This document shows positions 35,609-39,643 of a stretch of DNA of 39,643 nucleotides, one piece after another. This DNA comes from Gammaproteobacteria bacterium (GTDB lineage: Bacteria > Pseudomonadota > Gammaproteobacteria > Ga0077554 > Ga007554): contig JAHFRW010000022.1 in NCBI GenBank assembly GCA_023266055.1, positions 1-39,643 on the forward strand. Reading direction: 5' to 3'. The notes beneath the pieces were generated by a model. It saw nothing but the letters and a program-made list of their open reading frames with translations. It did not search any database and was not told where the DNA came from. A program made the position numbers and the translations under genes. Positions within the stretch are counted from its first letter, which is position 1. The number at the start of each line of letters is the position of its first letter.

Positions 35609-36175
35609 TCAATAATCCAGATTCCAATCAACGCACAACACTCTGGCATCAAGATCAACACTCACAATCACCCCATCAATAAAGGGAATCAGGTGTTCCT
35701 TTATCCCGGCCTGCTTGTCGGCGGTGGTTTCCTGCACTACCAGCACATCATTCGCACCGGTTTCCATAAGATAAGCTACCGTACCCAGCACGGTGTTATC
35801 TCCGCCCGGTTTAACACAGGTGACCTGTAAACCCATTAGGTCATTCCAATAATACTCACCCGCACGCGGCGCGGGCAATTGCTGACGTGGTATGGCAATT
35901 TCCACGCCCACCAACGCTCTGGCCGCTTCCGGGGTATCCCAGCCTTCAAGATGGGCGATAACACCTTTACCCTGAATGCGGCCATCCAGCAAAGTAGCGG
36001 GGCGCCACTGCTTACCCACACATATTTGCCAGGGCATGTAGCTCAAAATATTATCGCGCGGCTCGGTATAGGAATGTATCTTTACCCAGCCGCGAACACC
36101 GTAGATGCCAGAAATCTGCCCTAGAATAATCAGCGCGGCTTCTGCACCCGACCCGGCATCTGAAATTTCTACCAT
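35609..36175 (-). CDS. rimM: Ribosome maturation factor RimM
   Basis: This 188-residue 16S processing factor binds S19 during 30S assembly. It has the N-terminal RimM domain (LGQISGIYGVRGWVKI) and the C-terminal PRC-barrel domain (RAGEYYWNDLMGLQV, ANDVLVVQ, LIPFIDGVIVSVDLDARVL). It lies 71 bases downstream of rpsP in the standard order. Confidence 0.96.
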   Translation of the reverse strand: MVEISDAGSGAEAALIILGQISGIYGVRGWVKIHSYTEPRDNILSYMPWQICVGKQWRPATLLDGRIQGKGVIAHLEGWDTPEAARALVGVEIAIPRQQLPAPRAGEYYWNDLMGLQVTCVKPGGDNTVLGTVAYLMETGANDVLVVQETTADKQAGIKEHLIPFIDGVIVSVDLDARVLCVDWNLDY

Positions 36176-36246
36176 GCGTACAATACTACTTTATCAACGG
36201 GGGCGAGTCATGACGCCACACATCGCGCCCGCTCACCACAACAGCA

Positions 36247-36489
36247 TCAGGATGCTTGCTGGCCCAGTAAGCTAGCCACGCGATCAGAAGGCTGTGCGCC
36301 TTTACCAACCCAGTACTTGACCCGTTCCTGATCCACACTCAACTTGACTTCACCGCCCGTTGCCACGGGGTTAAAAAACCCAACGCGCTCGATATAACGG
36401 CCATCACGCGGGTTGCGCGAATCAGTGACAACAATGTGATAAAACGGGCGTCTTTTTGCGCCACCACGAGACAAACGAATGGTTACCAT
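36247..36489 (-). CDS. rpsP: 30S ribosomal protein S16
   Basis: The 80-residue S16 starts [20 protein letters not shown] and contains [13 protein letters not shown] and the [15 protein letters not shown] segment typical of the family. Upstream on the minus strand a GGAAGCAGG precedes the ATG. It is the first gene of the rpsP-rimM-trmD-rplS operon. Confidence 0.97.
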   Translation of the reverse strand: MVTIRLSRGGAKRRPFYHIVVTDSRNPRDGRYIERVGFFNPVATGGEVKLSVDQERVKYWVGKGAQPSDRVASLLGQQAS

Positions 36490-36724
36490 TTATACCTGCT
36501 TCCTTTGAATCAATTCTAAATAACGAGGTACCACCCACCTCTTTGTCGCAGGCGGCGGTAGAGTAAAACAGGGAATTATAGGCGCGTACAGCAAAAAAAG
36601 AAAGGTTTCCGTGTCCGGTATTTCAGGTTGTTAAATAATCACCCATCAATAGCCTACGCCACGCCCAACCTCCGCACGATCACGCAAAAAATACACAACC
36701 CTTTAATTTTACTGTATTTTATCT
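36490..36724 (-). promoter_or_regulatory. rpsP operon promoter and leader
   Basis: On the minus strand a perfect TATAAT (36575-36580) lies 17 bases after TTTCTT (36598-36603), about 85 bases upstream of rpsP. The leader contains a small hairpin with GAGGT/ACCTC arms (about 36519-36535). The part nearest the ffh stop holds a weak terminator-like hairpin described separately. No gene was seen. Confidence 0.45.
36685..36718 (-). terminator. Possible ffh terminator
   Basis: On the minus strand a short stem (AATACA with TGTATT) and an A/T-rich loop, followed by TTTT, begin a few bases after the ffh stop codon. The stem is short and the call is weak. Confidence 0.3.
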
Positions 36725-38071
36725 CTAAAAAGGCAGCTTTCCCTTCATCCCACGCAACATTTTGGCCATGCCCCCTCCCTTGGTCACTTGCTTCATAACC
36801 CGTTGCATTTGGTCAAACTGCTTGAGCAGGCGATTGACATCCTGCACCTGGGTTCCGGATCCGGCGGCGATACGGCGTTTGCGTGAACCCTTGATCACGT
36901 CCGGGAAATGCCGTTCCTGAGGCGTCATGGAGTTGATAATGGCTTCGATGCGGCCAAAGTCCTTGTCACCCACCTGATCTTTAACTTTTTGAGGGACGTT
37001 GGCCATGCCAGGCATTTTGTCCATGATGCTGGCCATACCACCCATTTTACGCATTTGCTGGATCTGGCTGCGAAAATCGTCAAGGTCGAAGCCTTTGCCT
37101 TTTTTCATTTTACCGGCAAATTTTTCGGCTTCGGCGCGGTCAATATTGCGCTCTACCTGCTCGACCAGACTCAGCACATCTCCCATGCCCAGAATACGCG
37201 AGGCGATACGATCGGGATGGAAGGGTTCAAGCGCAGCGGTTTTTTCACCCATGCCGAGAAATTTGATGGGCTTGCCGGTAATGTGGCGAATTGACAATGC
37301 TGCGCCGCCACGTGCGTCACCATCCGCCTTGGTCAATACGACACCGGTCAGTGGCAGGGCGTCATTAAAGGCCTTGGCCGTGTTGATGGCATCCTGGCCG
37401 GTCATGCTGTCCACTACGAACAGGGTCTCGGTAGGTTGCAGGGCGGCATGCAGACGCTTGATCTCAGCCATCATTTGCTCGTCGATGTGCAGACGGCCGG
37501 CGGTGTCGATAATGACGACATCAATCATGCGCTTGCGTGCCTGATCAACCGCCCCCAAGGCAATGGCAACGGGGTCTTGTGTCGTATCGCTTGGGTAAAA
37601 TACCGCGCCGACTTCCCTGGAAAGGGTTTCGAGCTGGTCGATAGCGGCGGGGCGATAAATATCGCAGCTGGCAACCAATACACTCTTTTTGCGGCGCTCC
37701 TTTAGCAGTCGCGCCAACTTGGCAACGGTGGTGGTTTTACCGGAGCCTTGCAACCCCGCCATGAGGATAATGGCGGGGGGCGGCACATTCAGCTCCAGGT
37801 CGATGACACCGCCCATGATGGTAATTAGCTCATCATGCACCACCTTGACCAGCGCCTGACCGGGGGTGAGGCTTTGCAGCACATCCTGACCCACGGCGCG
37901 CTCACGCACCCGCTCGATAAAGTCGCGCACGACAGGCAGGGCGACATCCGCCTCCAGCAGTGCCATACGCACTTCGCGCAGAGTGTCCTTGATATTGTCT
38001 TCGGACAGTCGACCCTGCCCACGCAAGCGCTGGATAACGCCATTGAGTCGCTCGGTAAGATTATTGAACAT
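36725..38071 (-). CDS. ffh: Signal recognition particle protein Ffh
   Basis: The 448-residue SRP GTPase targets membrane proteins with 4.5S RNA and FtsY. It has an N domain (ALLEADVALPVVRDFI), a G domain with GLQGSGKTTTVAKLA, DIYRPAAIDQL, DTAGRLHID, TKADGDARGG, and a Met-rich M domain (MRKMGGMASIMDKMPGM, QMQRVMKQ, GGGMAKMLRGMKG). Length is typical (453 in E. coli). It stands between the rpsP operon and the divergent ypjD-like gene, as in many gammaproteobacteria. Confidence 0.97.
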   Translation of the reverse strand: MFNNLTERLNGVIQRLRGQGRLSEDNIKDTLREVRMALLEADVALPVVRDFIERVRERAVGQDVLQSLTPGQALVKVVHDELITIMGGVIDLELNVPPPAIILMAGLQGSGKTTTVAKLARLLKERRKKSVLVASCDIYRPAAIDQLETLSREVGAVFYPSDTTQDPVAIALGAVDQARKRMIDVVIIDTAGRLHIDEQMMAEIKRLHAALQPTETLFVVDSMTGQDAINTAKAFNDALPLTGVVLTKADGDARGGAALSIRHITGKPIKFLGMGEKTAALEPFHPDRIASRILGMGDVLSLVEQVERNIDRAEAEKFAGKMKKGKGFDLDDFRSQIQQMRKMGGMASIMDKMPGMANVPQKVKDQVGDKDFGRIEAIINSMTPQERHFPDVIKGSRKRRIAAGSGTQVQDVNRLLKQFDQMQRVMKQVTKGGGMAKMLRGMKGKLPF

Positions 38072-38125
38072 GAGGGGCTACTTCTTATATATGATGGAGA
38101 GTGGCTGCTGACAACCAAAGGCTTA

Positions 38126-38890
38126 TTATAGCCGAATAACCTCACCGCCCCGCAAGGGCTGTAACCGCCGGGCGGGCATGGCCGCCCGGCATTCGGCGAA
38201 AATAAGGTCTTCACTGCCGGGTTTGTTGTGAGTGATGTAGATCAGGGGATTGTGGTGTAATTTGGCGATATCCTGCGCCAACAGGGAGGGGCAATAATGA
38301 TGAGCCATTTGGCTCAATGCGAGACTTTCATTGGGGAATGCGGCTTCGACGACAAGAACATCAAGCCCTGACCGTGCATTCAGCACGTCCCAGAAGCTAT
38401 CATTACTGGTAGTGTCGCCACTGAACGCGATGGCGCGCCCGGCACATGCCACGCGGTAACCCACGCCGGGCACGGCGTGGTTAACGGGGATCATTTCCAG
38501 CGTACGCTCCCCCAGCGTGCAGATCTCGGCAGGGGCCATGATTTCATAGCGTAGCACGGGTTTATCAGGATGCGGTAATTGGGAAAAATCAGGCCAGATC
38601 ACCCAATTAAAAATATGTTCCTGCAAGGCACGCAGTGTCACCGCCTGACCATGCACCACCAGCGGTTCCTCGATACGGTCAAAGATACTGTCAAGCAACA
38701 GCGGCAAAAAAGCAATATGATCAAGGTGGGAGTGCGTAATGAAAATATGACGAATGCTCAACATGTCGTCAAGCGTCAGCTCACCAACACCACTGCCTGC
38801 ATCAATCAAAATATCGTCATCAATCAGTAACGAGGTCGTCCTGAGTCCCTGCCCAACCCCGCCACTTGCTCCCAGCACGCGTAAATTCAT
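38126..38890 (-). CDS. MBL-fold metallohydrolase, class II cyclic-nucleotide phosphodiesterase-like
   Basis: This metallo-beta-lactamase-fold protein of about 254 residues has zinc-binding motif THSHLDHIAFLPLL. Further metal ligands are likely in VNHAVPGVGY and FSGDTT, and THNKPGS lies at the end. The layout (SLLIDDDILIDAGSGVGELT near the N-terminus and a late HNKPG) resembles class II cyclic-nucleotide phosphodiesterases, but substrate is not certain. The ATG at 38890 is preferred over 38899, because GGGATGG lies eight bases before it and the protein then begins MNLRVLGASGG. It lies 54 bases upstream of ffh on the same strand. Confidence 0.82.
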   Translation of the reverse strand: MNLRVLGASGGVGQGLRTTSLLIDDDILIDAGSGVGELTLDDMLSIRHIFITHSHLDHIAFLPLLLDSIFDRIEEPLVVHGQAVTLRALQEHIFNWVIWPDFSQLPHPDKPVLRYEIMAPAEICTLGERTLEMIPVNHAVPGVGYRVACAGRAIAFSGDTTSNDSFWDVLNARSGLDVLVVEAAFPNESLALSQMAHHYCPSLLAQDIAKLHHNPLIYITHNKPGSEDLIFAECRAAMPARRLQPLRGGEVIRL

Positions 38891-39125
38891 GTATTCCATC
38901 CCGCACGGATTCAGGTGTTATACGGCGACTATACCTGACAGTCCCGGAAAATCCCCAAGTATCAATACATCGGCCTGCTGTGGCACTAACATGAGCCTTT
39001 TCATGCATCTTCTCCCATCATCGCACCATGCCCCTTTCACTGAAAGACCCAGATGTGCGATGATTCAGACCAAGGAATCTCCGAATAAACCAGAGACTCC
39101 TTAAAATGACCAAATCCAGGGAATC
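38891..39125. other. Divergent intergenic region with two inverted repeats
   Basis: No gene is recognised. ATCATCGCAC (39017-39026) and GTGCGATGAT (39055-39064) form perfect 10-base arms. AAGGAATCTC (39072-39081) and GAGACTCCTT (39093-39102) form near-perfect arms, one mismatch in ten. The second hairpin ends 23 bases before the ypjD-like ATG and could be a dispersed palindromic repeat or a leader structure. Confidence 0.5.
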
Positions 39126-39643
39126 ATGAATACTATCATTGTCGGATTTATCGCCATTACACTGTATTGCGCCACAGGTTTTATGCTGGCCTTTCTGTTG
39201 TACAAAAGAGGCCGCGTGCCAATACGCCGGGGCCAGCTCATCGCCCTGGGCATGACGGCAACCATTCTACACGCCTTTGTATTACACGGCAGCCTGTTTA
39301 GCGGCCAGGGATTAAACCTGAGTTTCTTCAATGCTTTTTCGCTGTTTTCATGGCTTATTGCGCTGTTGGTGCTGGTCACCTCTCTCAGCAAGCCCATTGA
39401 GAACCTGGGCATTATGGTATTCCCCATGGCGGCCTTGTCTATTGCATTGGCCATGCTGTTTCCTTCGCAACATCTGTTGATGGGCAAGGCATTACCGGGC
39501 TTACAGGCGCATATTCTGATTTCAGTGCTGGCATATAGCCTGCTGAGTATCGCGGCCGTACAGGCCATTCTATTATGGATACAGGATCGGCAGTTGCGCA
39601 GCAAACATCCTGGCGGCTTCATACGCTCCCTGCCCCCCTTGCA
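39126..39643 (+). CDS. YpjD/CcsA-like cytochrome c assembly family membrane protein, partial
   Basis: The frame runs from an ATG with CAGGG five bases upstream to the window end (172 full codons). The protein has several membrane helices (TIIVGFIAITLYCATGFMLAF; AFSLFSWLIALLVLVTSL; LGIMVFPMAALSIALAMLF; AHILISVLAYSLLSIAAVQA, read in parts). It ends in the family segment LLWIQDRQLRSKHPGGF. This pattern is that of YpjD, the inner-membrane protein usually found divergent from ffh, related to the cytochrome c assembly protein CcsA/CcmC. The conserved WWD-like region, if present, lies beyond the window. An overlapping minus-strand frame (39101-39622) is a shadow. Confidence 0.88.
   Translation, partial: MNTIIVGFIAITLYCATGFMLAFLLYKRGRVPIRRGQLIALGMTATILHAFVLHGSLFSGQGLNLSFFNAFSLFSWLIALLVLVTSLSKPIENLGIMVFPMAALSIALAMLFPSQHLLMGKALPGLQAHILISVLAYSLLSIAAVQAILLWIQDRQLRSKHPGGFIRSLPPL

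Noticed and set aside
39101-39622. 173-codon minus-strand open frame at the window end
   Set aside because: The plus strand encodes a YpjD-like membrane protein over the same bases with a good start; the minus frame has no family features.

Overview
The window is a dense, mostly housekeeping stretch of a bacterial chromosome, very probably from a gammaproteobacterium. The evidence is gene order: sdhCDAB-sdhE-cptA, rpsP-rimM-trmD-rplS next to ffh and a divergent ypjD, yajQ-dsbC, xerD, and a YajR-type transporter divergent from uvrA. The encoded proteins resemble their gammaproteobacterial relatives along their length. The species cannot be named from the sequence alone. A P-II/DUF1538 cluster and an FMN glutamate-synthase-like protein would suit an environmental or chemolithotrophic lineage, but that is inference.

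Layout. Positions 1-3751 (minus strand) hold the succinate dehydrogenase operon sdhC-sdhD-sdhA-sdhB, followed by the flavinylation factor gene sdhE and the start of cptA/ygfX. On the plus strand, 3847-7879 holds ygfZ, an HDOD protein, a Mth938-like protein with an extra loop, and an aspartase/fumarase-family gene that has no ATG, GTG or TTG start at its true N-terminus. Positions 7904-16000 form an accessory block bracketed by two inverted 173-bp copies of a MITE-like element. It contains a LysM lipoprotein, a WrbA-type flavoprotein, a Uma2-family nuclease-like protein and a large CSLREA/beta-helix surface protein. It also contains a four-gene cluster of two DUF1538 membrane proteins, a P-II-like protein and a CBS-pair protein. 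Positions 16098-20324 carry an FMN glutamate-synthase-like protein and clpB, the latter behind a clear sigma-32 promoter.

From 20371 to 24468 (minus) come a NUDIX hydrolase, a DUF938 methyltransferase and uvrA. yajR and ssb follow on the plus strand. From 38890 back to 26855 (minus) run an MBL-fold hydrolase, ffh, rpsP-rimM-trmD-rplS, a signal-peptide protein of unknown function, ogt, xerD, yajQ, dsbC and a PAS-GGDEF-EAL protein. The window ends inside a plus-strand ypjD/ccsA-like gene.

The most interesting items are: (i) the DUF1538-DUF1538-P-II-CBS cluster, which looks like an uncharacterised two-subunit transporter or channel with its own nucleotide-sensing proteins; (ii) a palindromic repeat inserted in frame in the 5' coding parts of both dsbC and ogt, so that a related peptide is translated in two unrelated proteins; (iii) the near-identical MITE pair; and (iv) an apparent ATC start codon. 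I saw no tRNA, rRNA or CRISPR array and no intact transposase.
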